Origin: Phosphuga atrata
Lineage: Eukaryota > Arthropoda > Insecta > Coleoptera > Silphidae
Length of the DNA: 64,000 bases
NCBI GenBank assembly: GCA_944588485.1
Contig: OX155906.1
Span: forward strand, 30,941,445 to 31,005,444
Direction of reading: 5' to 3'
Positions 1 to 11,585 of the stretch are shown here, in pieces. The notes beneath the pieces were generated by a model, which was given only the letters and a program-made list of their open reading frames with translations, made no database searches and was not told the DNA's origin. Position 1 is the stretch's first letter. Each line of letters starts with the position of its first letter. Both the position numbers and the translations under genes were made by a program.

Positions 1-537
1 ATTATGCCCCGTACTGATAGTTGGAGTTTCCGAATCCCGATCGCCGTCTGTCTGTCTGTCTGTTGCTCTGTGTCTTCTGCGGAGGGTCGGCGCCAGTGCA
101 GGTTTTTATGCCTTTCACTGTTTACTTTTTTACACACACGTTCACTTATATTTTTTTTTCTTTGTCCGAAAGCAACAAAAAAAAAATGGCGAGAAAAGGG
201 AGCGCAACTTTTGTTTTCTCGTGTTTTTTGTTTGGTGTTTACATACATAGAGCAAAGTTTAAGGGAAAAAATGATTTAATAGACGATAAGTTAGTGCCGA
301 TAGGAGAAAAAAAAAGACAGCTTAAGATGATACAAGGAATTTAAAACCGATAACACAAAAAAAAATGTAGTTTTAAGAGAAAAAAAAATTATTGTGTAAA
401 AAATATTTTTGATTTTTTTTTTTTGTTTGTCTATTTTTTGAGCGATTGTTGTTTTCAGTTTTTTAAAAAGCGTTTTCTGTCTGTTTTTCGATTGACAAAC
501 ACTCCTACCAACTGCTATATTCGAAAATATTCGAATC
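1..537. other. Left edge: GC-richer patch then AT-rich non-coding DNA
   Basis: Bases 20-115 are GC-richer than what follows and contain a short TCTG tetranucleotide run (about 48-66) and a possible splice donor (GTGCAG before GTTTTT). The rest is poly-A/poly-T-rich. The two overlapping open frames here are low-complexity and match no family I recognise. It could be the edge of a 5' untranslated exon, but nothing decides this. Confidence 0.3.
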
Positions 538-1460
538 TACCAACCGTCATTTAAATACCAACTGTCCCGTCCTGAAACAATCTACCAACTGTCATTAAAC
601 TAACAATGAGACCAACTATCAATAATCTAACAATGGTGCCAACAATCATTAAACTAACAATAGTATTAATTGCCATTAAACTAGCAATGCTACCAACAGC
701 TATTAATGGTACCAACTGTCAATAATGTAACAAATGACACCAAACGTCATTAAACTAATAATGGTACCAACTGTCAATAATCTAACAATAACGCCAACCG
801 TCATTAAACTAACAATAGTACCAACTGTCGTTAAACTAGCAATGCTACCAACAGCTATTAAACAATTAATGGTACCAACTGTCGATAATGTAATAAATGA
901 CACCAAACGTCAATAAACTAACAATAGTACCAACTGTCGTTAAACTAGCAATGCTACCAACAGCTATTAAACTAGGTACCAACTGTCGATAATGTAACAA
1001 ATGACACCAAACGTCATTAAACTAATAATGGTACCAACTGTCAATAATCTAACAATGGCGCCAACCGACATTAAACTAAATAGTACCAACTGTCGTTAAA
1101 CTAGCAATGCTGCCAACAGTTATTAATCTATTAATGGTACCAACTGTCGATAATGTAACAAATGACACCAAACCTCATTAAACTAATAATGGTACCAACT
1201 GTCAACAATCTAACAATGTCGCCAACCGACATTAAACTAACAATAGTAACAACTGTCGTTAAACTAGCAATGCTACCAACAGCTATTAAACTATTAATGG
1301 TACCAACTGTCGATAATGTAACAAATGACACCAAACGTCATTACATTAATAATGGTATCAACTGTCAATAATCTTAACACAATAGTAGTTTCGTTACAAG
1401 CAATATTGCCAACTGTCAATAATAACTTTGGAATTTTTGTTGTGACAAGGAACCCAACTG
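538..1460. repeat. Tandem array of ~30-bp units containing TACCAACTGTC
   Basis: Units of about 30 bp repeat the core TACCAACTGTC followed by an ATTAAACTA-like tail. Several units group into a longer block: 703-906 and 1131-1334 are near-identical at an offset of 428 bp. Because 30 is divisible by three, both strands stay open and give false peptides with a 10-residue period (VGTI-like). No start context or domain supports coding. Confidence 0.85.
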
Positions 1461-2475
1461 TCAATAGCAACTTTGGAATTTCCACTGCAATTTGTTTGTC
1501 CATTTTTTTGACATTTCGCTGTAAATTTTTTTGACATTTCACTGTCCAATTTTTTGACATTTTTCTGTCAAATTTTTGTCATTTTCCTGATGTAACTGTC
1601 AAACTTGATGTTTTTGTCGATCGAAAAACATTCAGAAAATGATTTTTGTTTTGTGTGAATCAGTGAATGTGTGATTGGCGCGTTTCTACAAACCTAAAAA
1701 CAAAAAAATAACTAGTAATAATGATAGCAGTAGATAAAAACAAATTGTATTACGGCCCTGTGTATGACGTCACTGCGTTCTTTTTTAATGTATATTTAAA
1801 AAAATAGTGTTTTTCAATTGTTTTTTGTTAAATGTAACTTTTTCTGGGGATTTTTTTTATTTAGTTATTTGGCAACAATGTTTAATTTTAATGTTGGTAA
1901 GATTGCAGGTACCTCTTCTCTCTCTACTCAGTGGGTTCAACTTTTTTGTGTGTTTTTTTTTAGTTGGTACTACTGTTTGTTTTTTTTTTGTATTTTAGAG
2001 GAAAAAAATTTTTTTTTGAGGAAAAAAAATTTAAAAAACAAAGATTTAAAAAAACAAATGAAAAACAAAATTGATGCGAAAATAGCTGATTTTTTTTTTA
2101 GTGGAAAAAAGTATATTTAGAGAAAAAAAGTTCTATCTAGATGTGTGTAACTTAAAAAAAAACAAAAAAAATTATTTGAAAAAAAAAAGATTTTTGTTTT
2201 TGAGTTTTTTTTTTGTTTTTTTTTTCAATTTTCTTTTAGCGTTTAACATTTTTGAATGTCAACCGAGCGAGAAAGTCAGAGTTAAAAATAAAAAGAAAAG
2301 TCATTTGTAACTTCCGTTTCCTTCAACAAAAATGTTAAGACTTCCAATTTTTGACATTTCAGACGAACTGTCAAACTTGATTTCAGATTGACATTCAACT
2401 GTTAAAATTACTTCCAGAGATATCAAACGTTTGACATTTAACTGTCGAAATTTTTTACGATTTGTCAGAAAAATT
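1461..2475. other. AT-rich non-coding stretch with TGTCA motifs and homopolymers
   Basis: Long T and A runs alternate with scattered TTGACA/TGTCAA motifs (1510-1600, 2340-2470). Phe/Lys-rich open frames here are homopolymer artefacts. I see no gene. Confidence 0.6.
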
Positions 2476-5400
2476 TCGCAGGACTAATGTTTACTAACTT
2501 TGGAACTAGACTAATTACAGTAATCTAGTTTTCACTAATTTATAGCTTGTTCCATCTTCTAACTACCTTCCAAGTTTCATTACGCTAACTTAACAAACAA
2601 TAAAGTTTTCAAAGAAATGTCAAATTTGACATTTGCGAAATTTCAATCACAGGAATTAATATTGATTTTAAATGGTTTTAACTTTGGAACTAGACTAGCT
2701 ATACTGATCTAGTTTTCGCTTTAATCCATCTTCTAACTACCCACTAATGTTTACTAACTTTGGAACTAGACTAGTTAGACTAATCTAGTTTTCACTAATC
2801 TATAGTTTAATCTATCTTCTAGCAACCTTCCAAGTTTCATTACGCTAACTTAACAAACAAAAAAGTTATAAAAGAAATGTCAAATTTGACATTTGCGAAA
2901 TTTCAATCACAGGAATTAATATTGATTTTAAATGGTTTTAACTTTGGAACTAGACTAGCTATACAGATCTAGTTTTCGCTTTAATCCATCTTCTAACTAC
3001 CCACTAATGTTTACTAACTTTGGAACTAGACTAGTTAGACTAATCTAATTTTCACTAATCTATAGTTTAATCTATCTTCTAACAACCTTCCAAGTTTCAT
3101 TAAGATAACTTAACAAACAAAAGAGATCAAAGAAATGTCAAACTATAGTTGTGACAAAAAGTAGTTTTGTTATGACAAGCAAAATCACCAACGGTCAATA
3201 ATGACGATTTATTTGTCAATCTTTTTGACATTTTAATGTCAAATTTCTGTCATTTTAATGTCAAATTTTGATAATTTTCGTCGAAATATGACACAAAATT
3301 CAAGTTTTATTGTAACAAAATATCACTTTGTTATGACAAGCAATGTCAATAATGACATGATTTTCAATTTTGTCAATTTTTTTGACTTTTTCTGTTAAAT
3401 TTTGCCATTTTAATGTCAAATTTTGCTTCGAAATATGACACAAAACTCAAGTTTAATTGTGACAAAATTAGTTTTGTTGTGACAAGCCAACTGTCAATGT
3501 GCAGTTGCCCAGTTAGACTGATCTAGTTTTCACTAATCTATAGCTAGATACATCTTCCAACTACCTTCCAAGTTTCATTACGCTAACTTAACAAACAAAA
3601 AAGTTATCAAAGAAATGTCAAATTTGACATTTGAGAAATTTCAATGACAGAAATTAAATTAATGTTGGTTTTTAAATGTTTGTAACTTTTGAACTAGACT
3701 AGCTAGACTATTCTAGTTTTCAATAATTTATAGCTTGATCCACCATCTAACTAGCTTAAAAGTTTCATTAAGCTAAGTTATCAAACAAAAAAGTTATCGA
3801 AGAAATGTCAAATTTTACATTTGCGAGATTTCACGCGCAGAAATTTTAATCACTGATGGTTTTTAAATGTCTGTAACTTTGGAACTAGACTAGTTAGACT
3901 AATCTAGTTTTCACTAATCTATGCCTTAATCCATCTTCTAACTGCCTTCCAAGTTTTATTGAGTTAATTTAACAAACAAAAAAGTTATCAGAGAAATGTC
4001 AAATTTGACATTTGCCAGATTTCAACCGCAGAAATTAAATTAATGATGGTTTTTAAATGTCTGTAACTTTGGAACTAGACTAGCTAGACTAATATAGTTT
4101 TCACTAATCTATGCCTTAATCCTTCTTCTAACTGCGTTCCAAGTTTTATTGAGCTAGTTTAACAAACAAAAAAGTTATCAAAGAAATCTGAAATTTGACA
4201 TTTGCGAGATTTTAAGCGCAGAAATTAAATTAATGATGGTTTTTAAATGTCTGTAACTTTGGAACTAGACTAGCTAGACTAATATAGTTTTCACTAATTA
4301 TGCCTTAATCCATCTTCTAACTGCCTTTCAAGTTTCATTGAGCTAACTTAAACAAAAAAGTTATCAAAGAAATGTCAAGTTTGACATTTGCGAGATTTCA
4401 AGCGCAGAAATTAAATTAATGATTGTTTTTAAATGTCTGTAACTTTGGAACTAGACTAGCTAGACTAATATAGTTTTCACTAATTATGCCTTAATCCATC
4501 TTCTAACTGCCTTCCAAATTTCATTGAGCTAACTTAATAAACAAAACATTTATCAAAGAAATGTCAAGTTTGACATTTGCGAGATTTCAAGCGCAGAAAT
4601 TAAATTAATGATGGTTTTTAAATGTCTGTGACTTTGGAACTAGACTAGCTAGAGTAATATAGTTTTCACTAATCTATGCCTTAATCCTTCTTCTAACTGC
4701 CTTCCAAGTTTCATTGAGCTAACTTAATAAACAACAAAGTTATCAAAGAAATGTCAAATTTGACATTTGCGAGATTTCAAGCGCAGACATTAAATTAATG
4801 ATGTCTTACTACTTACTACTAATTAATGATGTCTTACTACTAACTAATGATCTTAAATGTCTGAGACTTCGGAACTAGACTAGCTAGACTAATCTAGTTT
4901 TCACTAATCTATAGTTTAATTCACCGTCTAATTAGCTTAAAAGTTTCATTGACCTAACTTAACAAACAAAAAACTTACCGAGGAAATGTCAAATTTGACA
5001 TTTGCGAGATTTCAAGCGTAGAAATTAAATTAATGATGTATTACTACTTACTACTAATTATTGATTTCTTACTACTAACTAGTGATTTCTTAAACGTCTG
5101 TGACTTTGGAACTAGACTAGCTAGAGTAATCTAGTTTTCACTGATCTGTAGCTTAATCCACCGTCTAACTAGTTTAAAAGTTTCATAGAGCTAACTTAAC
5201 AAACACAAAAGTTATCAAAGGAATGTCAAGTTTGACATTTGCGAGATTTCGAGAAATTTTTCTTGGTTTGGAAATGTCTGTGACTTTGGAACTAGACTAG
5301 CTAGACTAATATAGTTTTCACTAATCTATGCCTTAATCCATCTTCTAACTGCCTTCCAAGTTTCATTGAGCTAACTTAACAAACAAAAAAGTTATCAAAA

Positions 5401-6610
5401 AAATGTCAAATTTGACATTTTCGAGATTTCAAGCGCAGAAATTAAATTAATGTTGTTTTTTAAATGTCTGTGACTTTGGAACTAGAGTAGCTAGAGTAAT
5501 CCAGTTTTCACTAATCCATGCCTTAATCCATCTTCTAACTGCCTTCTAAGTTTCATTGAGCTAACGTAATAAACAAAAAAGTTATCAAAGAAAAGTCAAA
5601 TTTGACATTTGCGAGATTTCAAGCGCAGACATTAAATTAATGATGTTTTACTACTTACTACTAATTAATGATGTCTTACTACTAACTAATGATGTCTTAA
5701 ATGTCTGAGACTTCGGAACTAGACTAGCTAGAGTAATCTAGTTTTCACTGATCTGTAGCTTAATCCACCGTCTAACTAGTTTAAAAGTTTCATAGAGCTA
5801 ACTTAACAAACACAAAAGTTATCAAAGCTATGTCAAGTTTGACATTTGCGAGATTTCGAGAAATTTTTCTTGGTTTGTAAATGTCTGTGACTTTGGAACT
5901 AGACTAGCTAGACTAATCTAGTTTTCACTAATCTATGCCTTAATCCATCTTCTAACTGCCTTCCAAGTTTCATTGAGCTAACTTAACAAACAACAAAATA
6001 TCAAAGAAATGTCAAATTTGACATTTGCGAGATTTTAAGCGTAGAAATTAAATTACTAATGGGTTTTTAATGTCTGTGACTTTGGAACTAGACTAGCTAG
6101 AGTAATCGAGTTTTCACTAATCTATGCCTTAATCCATCTTCTAATTACCTTTAAAGTTTCATTAAGCTAACTTAAAACACAACAAAGTTATTAAAAAAAT
6201 GTCAAGTTTGACATTTGCAAAATTTCAATCATATGAATTAATGTTGGATTTTAAATGTCTGTAACTTTTGAACTAGACTAGCTAGACTAATCTAGTTTTC
6301 AGTAATCTAAAGGTTTATCCATCTTCTAACTACCTTCCAAATTTCGTTAAGTTGACTTAACAAATAAACGCGTTATCAAAGAAATAGACTTGTCATTTAT
6401 TAGATTATTAAATATTGTTTGTAAATGATGTTGGTTTTTAACTGTCTGTAACTTTGGAACTAGACTAGCTAGACTATTCTAGTTTTCAGTAATCTGAAGG
6501 TTTATCCATCTTCTAACTACCTTCCAAGTTTCGTTAAGTTGACTTAACAAACAAACGCGTTATCAAAGAAATAAACTTGAACTTTGCAAGATTACTAAAT
6601 GTTGTGTTTG
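2476..6610. repeat. Satellite of ~190-bp monomers (about 19 copies)
   Basis: The phrase GGAACTAGACTAGCTAGA recurs about every 190 bp (for example near 3670, 3884, 4072, 4261, 4447, 4637, 5289, 5898, 6086, 6271, 6460). Each monomer also has a TTAACAAACAAAAAAGTTAT segment and the palindrome TGTCAAATTTGACA. Some monomers (around 4790, 5040, 5640) carry an extra ~40 bp of TTACTACT-rich insert. Between 3150 and 3500 the array is replaced by dispersed TGTCAA-rich DNA. The last two monomers (6240-6600) are more diverged, as expected at an array edge. Confidence 0.9.
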
Positions 6611-6639
6611 TTTGTTTACGTTTGGTCCACAGTCGGTGT

Positions 6640-6733
6640 TAACACCAGGTAAGATCGGGCCGAACTAGTCAGTACGAGTTCTCCGTTCGGGCGGAGCCGC
6701 TCGCTTTGCGAGCCGGCGTTGCGGGAGTGCGAA
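6640..6733 (+). promoter_or_regulatory. Candidate core promoter and 5' untranslated segment
   Basis: A GC-rich island interrupts the AT-rich repeats. It holds GATCGGGCCGA, then an initiator-like TCAGTACG with A at 6671, then two consecutive perfect hairpins: CTCCG/CGGAG with a TTCGGG loop, and GCTCGC/GCGAGC with a TTT loop. A second island near 63780 has the same GATCGGGCCGA plus TCAGT layout. Promoter identity is inferred only from sequence pattern. Confidence 0.35.
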
Positions 6734-6800
6734 ATGGTGGAGTGTGAGTGCGGAAAACTCGGTGTCTGTGCAGGGGAAACTCTTCTTAGTCTCGCACAAG
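6734..6800 (+). CDS. Candidate first coding exon of an unidentified gene
   Basis: An ATG at 6734 opens a 22-codon frame (begins MVECECGK, ends ETLLSLAQ) that runs without a stop into a strong splice donor, CACAAG before GTAAGC (6801). It lies 60 nt after the initiator-like TCAGT, in the only GC-rich patch for kilobases, and its composition differs sharply from the flanking arrays. No downstream exon can be recognised within the window, and the peptide matches no family I know. It may equally be a 5' untranslated exon or a fragment of a mobile element. Treat it as a hypothesis. Confidence 0.25.
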
Positions 6801-6825
6801 GTAAGCTGAAACGTTTCGTTACGCA

Positions 6826-6940
6826 ATCCTTCGTTATCTCGCTAAGCTAAAACGTTATGCAACCCTATGTGCTTCTCCCAATATTAGCATAAACTTATGT
6901 AAACTTACTTAACGTATGAAAAACGTACTTATGAAAATTT
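6826..6940 (+). repeat. Copy of a dispersed repeat shared with 20.75-21.83 kb
   Basis: The segment with TTATGCAACCCTATGTG followed by CCCAATATTAGCATAAAC is found again near 20780, 21050 and 21750, where it alternates with GGCAACCCGTTCTGC units. Confidence 0.75.
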
Positions 6941-6944
6941 ACAA

Positions 6945-8925
6945 GATAAATAGACATTTTGCTAGGTAAATAGACATTTTGCAAGGTAAATAAACATTTT
7001 GTAGGGTAAATATACATTTTCTGGGGTAACTAGATATTTTGCAAGGTAAATAAACATTTTGTAGGGTAAATAGACATTTTCTGGGGCAAATTACATATTT
7101 ACCTATTACATTTTGCAATGTAAATAGACATGTTGTAAGGTAAATAGATATTTTGTAAGGTAAATAAACATTTTGCTAGGTAAATAGACATTTTGCGAGG
7201 TAAATAGACATTTTGCAAGGCGAATAGACATTTTGTAAGGTAAATAGACATTTTGCAATGTTAATAGACATGTTGCAAGGTAAATAGACATTTTGTAAGG
7301 TAAATAAACATTTTTGGTAGGTAATACATTTTGCAAGGTAAATAGACGTTTTGCAAGGTAAATAGACATTTTGTAAGGTAAATAGACATTTTGTAAGGTA
7401 AATAGACATTTTGCAATGTAAATAGACATGTTGCAAGGTAAATAGACATTTTGTAAGGTAAATAAACATTTTGGTAGGTTAGGCCTTTTTGCAAGGTAAA
7501 TAGACATTTTGTAAGGTAAATAAACATTTTGCTAGGTAAATAGACATTTTGCGAGGTAAATAGACATTTTGCAAGGCGAATAGACATTTTGTAAGGTAAA
7601 TAGACATTTTGCAATGTTAATAGACATGTTGCAAGGTAAATAGACATTTTGTAAGGTAAATAAACATTTTTGGTAGGTAATACATTTTGCAAGGTAAATA
7701 GACGTTTTGCAAGGTAAATAGACATTTTGTAAGGTAAATAGACATTTTGTAAGGTAAATAGACATTTTGCAATGTAAATAGACATGTTGCAAGGTAAATA
7801 GACATTTTGTAAGGTAAATAAACATTTTGGTAGGTTAGGCCTTTTTGCAAGGTAAATAGACGTTTTGCAAGGTAAATAGACATTTTGTAAGGTAAATAAA
7901 CATTTTGGTAGGTTAGGCCTTTTTGCAAGGTAAATAGACGTTTTGCAAGGTAAATAGACATTTTGTAAGGTAAATAAACATTTTGCTAGGTAAATAGACA
8001 TTTTGCGAGGTAAATAGACATTTTGTAGGGTTAATAGACATTTTGTAAGGTAAATAGACATTTTGGTAGGTAAATAGACATTTTGCAATGTAAATAGACA
8101 TGTTGCAAGGTAAATAGACATTTTGTAAGGTAAATAAACATTTTGCTAGGTAAATAGACATTTTGCGAGGTAAATAGACATTTTGCAAGGCGAATAGACA
8201 TTTTGTAAGGTAAATAGACATTTTGGTAGGTAGACATTTGGTATAGACATTTTGCAATGTAAATAGACATGTTGCAAGGTAAACAAACATTTTGTAAGGT
8301 AAATAAACATTTTGCTAGGTAAATAGACATTTTGCAAGGTAAATAGACGTTTTGCAAGGTAAATAAACATTTTGTAGGGTAAATAGACATTTTCTGGGGT
8401 AAATAGATATTTCGCAAGGTAAATAGACATTTTGTAGGGTTAATAGACATTTTGCAAGGTGAATAGACATTTTGCAAGGTAAATAGACATTTTGTAAGGT
8501 AAATAGACATTTTGCAAGGTAAATAGACATTTTGCAAGGTAAATAGACATTTTGCAAGGTAAATAGACATTTTGGTAGACAAATAGACATTTTGCAATGT
8601 AAATAGACATTTTGCAATGTAAATAGACATTTTGCAAGGTAAATAGACATTTTGTAAGGTAAATAAACATTTTGCAAGGTAAATAGACATTTTGCAAGAT
8701 AATAGACATTTTGCAAGGTAAATAGACATTTTGTAAGGTAAATAGACATTTTGCAAGGTAAATAGACATTTTGCAAGGTAAATAGACATTTTGCAAGGTA
8801 AATAGACATTTTGCAAGGTAAATAAACATTTTGCAAGGTAAATAGACATTTTATAAGGTAAATAAATATTTTGTAGGGTAAATAAACATTTTGTAGTGTA
8901 AATAGACATTTTGCAAAGGACGTAA
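6945..8925. repeat. 20-bp minisatellite, about 98 copies
   Basis: The unit is GGTAAATAGACATTTTGCAA with single-base variants (TGTAA, TAAACA, TGTTGC). Since 20 is not a multiple of three and the minus strand of the unit lacks stops, all three minus frames stay open. That produces long but meaningless peptides built from NVYLP/CLFTLQ-like words. Copies between 8440 and 8820 are the most homogeneous; the left half contains longer duplicated blocks. Confidence 0.95.
7160..7873. repeat. Higher-order duplication (~357 bp) inside the minisatellite
   Basis: The block 7160-7516 is repeated at 7517-7873 with essentially no differences. Shared irregular units (TGGTAGGTAATACATT, the TTAGGCC interruption) fall at a constant offset of 356-357 bp. 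This points to a recent unequal exchange or replication slippage of an 18-unit block. Confidence 0.8.
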
Positions 8926-8939
8926 ATATATGCAAATCA

Positions 8940-9120
8940 TTTAAATTGTTGCACTAGACTAGTTAACAGAATGGACTAGTCTGGGATGAGTATTAACTCT
9001 AGACTTCTATAAATTCAGATTTCATAGTCGCATAGACTAGACTGATTAACAAAAATGGCCTAGTCTAGGTTGAGTATTACCTCTAGACTTTTATAAATTG
9101 AGATAACATGTTATAGATAA
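8940..9120. repeat. Two ~108-bp direct repeats of a CTAGACTAG family
   Basis: Two successive units share ACTAGACTAGTTAACA, TAGTCTGGGATGAGTATTA and CTCTAGACTTCTATAAATT, with a few differences. Similar CTAGACTAG words recur at 17.7 kb and 38.9-40.4 kb. Confidence 0.7.
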
Positions 9121-9162
9121 TACTAAAACTATCAGACATAGTCCAACTTTAACTTGTCTTAA

Positions 9163-9259
9163 CCCCTTGACATACAATGATGTCTCTAAGACGTCATGTA
9201 TATGTCATAAGATCACATGTATATCACGTTAACGCGCATTTTATTCGTATGTCAAGGGG
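9163..9259. mobile_element. piggyBac-type MITE, 97 bp, TTAA-flanked
   Basis: Terminal inverted repeats CCCCTTGACATAC / GTATGTCAAGGGG are bounded by TTAA at 9159-9162 and 9260-9263. The unfilled target, CTTGTC-TTAA-CTAACTAGCTC, is present about 90 bp downstream (near 9350), which confirms the insertion. The interior contains GACGT...ACGTC inverted words and no coding capacity. TTAA duplication is diagnostic of piggyBac transposases. Confidence 0.85.
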
Positions 9260-9264
9260 TTAAC

Positions 9265-9420
9265 TAACTAGCTCTGTTTAGTTTGAATATTAATAGACAA
9301 GCTACATCTAGACTAACTAATTTATTAGACACCGACCAACTTTGGCTTGTCTTAACTAACTAGCTCTGTCTAAATCTAAACTAATTGTTTGGTAAGAGCA
9401 AGATTATTTAGTCTACATAG
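9265..9420. repeat. Dispersed CTAACTAGCTCTGTCTAAATC repeat
   Basis: The stretch holds two related copies of an ACTAACTAGCTCTGT-TAA-rich segment, also found near 21220. It carries no gene and includes the empty target copy for the adjacent MITE. Confidence 0.6.
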
Positions 9421-9630
9421 CATGAGCGTAGCCAGTGGATGGGTTTTGGGGTTCAAACCCCCCACGAAGTATGCAAAATATAACATAAATTTTATATTGA
9501 AATAAGGAGAGATGTGAGAGCATGGTAGATGTGCAGTTTATGAACCCCTGGCGAAAGTAAATTGGCGCATTTCTGTTATTGTATTCCCTTCAAACCCCAA
9601 AAAATCACGAAAGCATATGCGTGGCGGGCA
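9421..9630. mobile_element. Non-autonomous element, CATGAGCGTAGCCAG family, copy 1
   Basis: It matches the element at 18496-18734 through the 5' end CATGAGCGTAGCCAGTGG, the GGTTCAACCCCC-like patch, AAGGAGAGA and the phrase ATGGTAGATGTGCAGTTTA. Its right end is rearranged relative to copy 2, so the exact border (about 9625) is uncertain. Confidence 0.65.
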
Positions 9631-9647
9631 CTACCTTCTATTCTTCT

Positions 9648-9762
9648 TTAGTCATTAGGTCCATCATTGCGCATAGGCCATTCCATCTAGCTTTTCCTAT
9701 TCTGTGCTAGTTGGATCCATGCTAGTCCGTCATCGAGGTCATCATGCCATCTTATTCTATGA
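9648..9762 (-). pseudogene. Decayed C-terminal tail of a LINE ORF2
   Basis: Read on the minus strand from about 9762 to the TAA at 9648, the frame spells RWHDDLDD, then WIQLAQNRKS, an internal stop, then MEWPMRNDGP. The pattern RW-x-DD-L followed by W-x3-AQ-x-R is the usual final segment of several non-LTR retrotransposon ORF2 proteins. No reverse transcriptase remains next to it. It could be a tail of the same family as the degenerate RT at 10.5-11.6 kb, but I cannot show this. Confidence 0.5.
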
Positions 9763-9977
9763 TTGGGCTGTCCCATGTCATCCTATGCAACGTAACTGTA
9801 GTGTACTGTAATCTGTATTATTGCTCGTTTGTCTTCCTCCAGAGTGTATTGTCGTTTAAGAGATAAGAGTCGAGGTAGGTGGTCGCAGACGAGACTTCGC
9901 CCTCTCTGCTCTCACCCTTTGTAGTATCAAGACGTACTTTTACACGGTTTTAGTTCTGTTAATATACATGGTTTTAA

Positions 9978-10069
9978 CCCCTTGACATACAATGACGTCT
10001 CTAAGACGTCAAATATCTGATCAGATGTATATGGACACGTCAACGTCATTTTATTCGTATGTCAAGGGG
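9978..10069. mobile_element. piggyBac-type MITE, 92 bp, second copy
   Basis: Same family as 9163-9259: TTAA (9974-9977), CCCCTTGACATACAATGACG, a shortened interior, CGTATGTCAAGGGG, TTAA (10070-10073). Confidence 0.85.
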
Positions 10070-10116
10070 TTAAGCCTATATAGTTGTTTTATATACCTCT
10101 CCACTTGACCACCTTA

Positions 10117-10175
10117 GTAACGTATTAGTAACGTATATACGTAGTAACGTATATACGTAGTAACGTATTAAGTAG
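10117..10175. repeat. Short tandem repeat TAGTAACGTATATACG
   Basis: About four imperfect copies of a 16-17-bp unit lie just left of the LINE nest. Confidence 0.7.
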
Positions 10176-10536
10176 AGGCTTGCAATTTTCTCTTCAATAT
10201 TCGTGACTTTAGTTATTGCTCAAATTCTTTCGTTTCGCTATCTGTACCTTCTTGTAATGCCCATCATTGACCTGTTCGTTGCTGTTTGTGCAGTTTCTAG
10301 TGCCATATGTCATCACAGGTATAGCGCACTGTTCAAAAACTCTTGATTTAGGTGTTGAGCTATTTTGCAGGGTGAATGACAATTTGGCATCCTTGCCTTA
10401 TTCTCCTTCTTATTTTTTCCTTCTGTTTGATTTGGTTGATAGTAAGTATCATGTATTCTTCCACCTTTTTGAGGTTCGCGCGTAATTCCGCGAGTACGTA
10501 ATTGCCTCACAACTCGAATTATGCACTACACTTTAT

Positions 10537-11585
10537 CTACGACCACACTAATTTGCTTCTGTTTAATAAGGAAAATATCTTTGATTTTCTTCTTCTTTCG
10601 AATAGGCGTACTTTGGACCACGCTTCTTCAACTGTTGGGATTTGATCTTTGCCCAGTATTATCTTCTGCCGGTGTAACTCCTTTCTCTCTTCTGCCCAGG
10701 GGGTACCTTTCCTTCGAGGTTTTTCCTGAAATCCACGGACTTCCTTTAGGATGCGTCTCACAGACTGTCTGTTTTTGAGATCTGTTATTCCCAGTTCTTT
10801 AATATCCTTCTCGGTCTCTGTCAACCAAGCGCTACGAAGCTTCTTGTTTTGCCAGAAGGTGAACAGACGGTTGGTTAGTCGGTTTGGAGGCAATCTTGCA
10901 ACGTGGCCATAGAAAGCTACCCTTCTTTTCCTTGCACAGTCAGAGAGCATCTCAATATGTTCGTACAGCTGAGTTATGCCGTCCCATCTTCCTTCACCAG
11001 GTCTAGGATCTTCCTGAGGATTCTCCTCTCTTTGATTTCCAATTTCTCTATTAGACCCCTTAGGTTCAAGGAAATACACTGCATGGCATACAGGGCTTCT
11101 GGTCGTAAGACTGATGTGTAGTGCTTAAGTTTCAGGTTGCGTGACAGGCATTTCTTATTGTAAGTGTTCTTAATCAGACGATAGGCTAGTTCTAACTTGC
11201 TGACTCTCTCGGATAATGATGCTCTCTCTGATAAGTTGGGTTCAATCCATTCGGTGAGATACTTAAATTTCTCAGTCCAATTGATGTTTCCCTGTTCTAG
11301 TAACATCTCTGATGTTGGTGAAGAAATCTGTTTTCTCCAGCGCCACTTGAAGACCCACTTTGGCAGCCTGTTTTCTGAGGCAGTTTACCTGCATGGTTGC
11401 CATCTCAAGAGAATCAGCAAACAGTGCCATGTCATCTGCAAAGGCCAGGCAATCTACAACCAGTCCATCGTTCTTACGTCCTAGGTAGATACCACTCTGA
11501 GCACCAAAATTGTTCAGTTCCTTGCGCCATTCTCTCATAACCTTTTCAAGGACACAGTTGAAGACAAGTGGGGAAAGTCCATCTC
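10537..11585 (-). pseudogene. Older LINE reverse transcriptase, 3' part (interrupted by later insertions)
   Basis: Starting at the junction at 11585 the minus strand encodes the continuation of an RT palm: LSPLVFNCVLEKVMREW, then the catalytic box CLAFADDMALFADS. A thumb-like region follows, and a C-terminal region with RRILRKIL and RKRRVAFYGHVARLPPNRL ends at 10537. The frame is broken near 11300 and again near 11000-11080. The upstream half of the motif (GVRQGDG) is 4.3 kb away at 15901-15945, separated by two inserted elements. YGH-x-R and the FADD box place it among non-LTR retrotransposons; the clade is unresolved and it is not Jockey-like in detail. It is an inactive relic. Confidence 0.8.

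Noticed and set aside
6945..8925. Regularly spaced repeats resembling a CRISPR array, and long minus-strand ORFs up to 292 codons
   Set aside because: Units are directly contiguous 20-mers without unique spacers, in eukaryotic DNA. The frames are open only because the unit has no stop on that strand.
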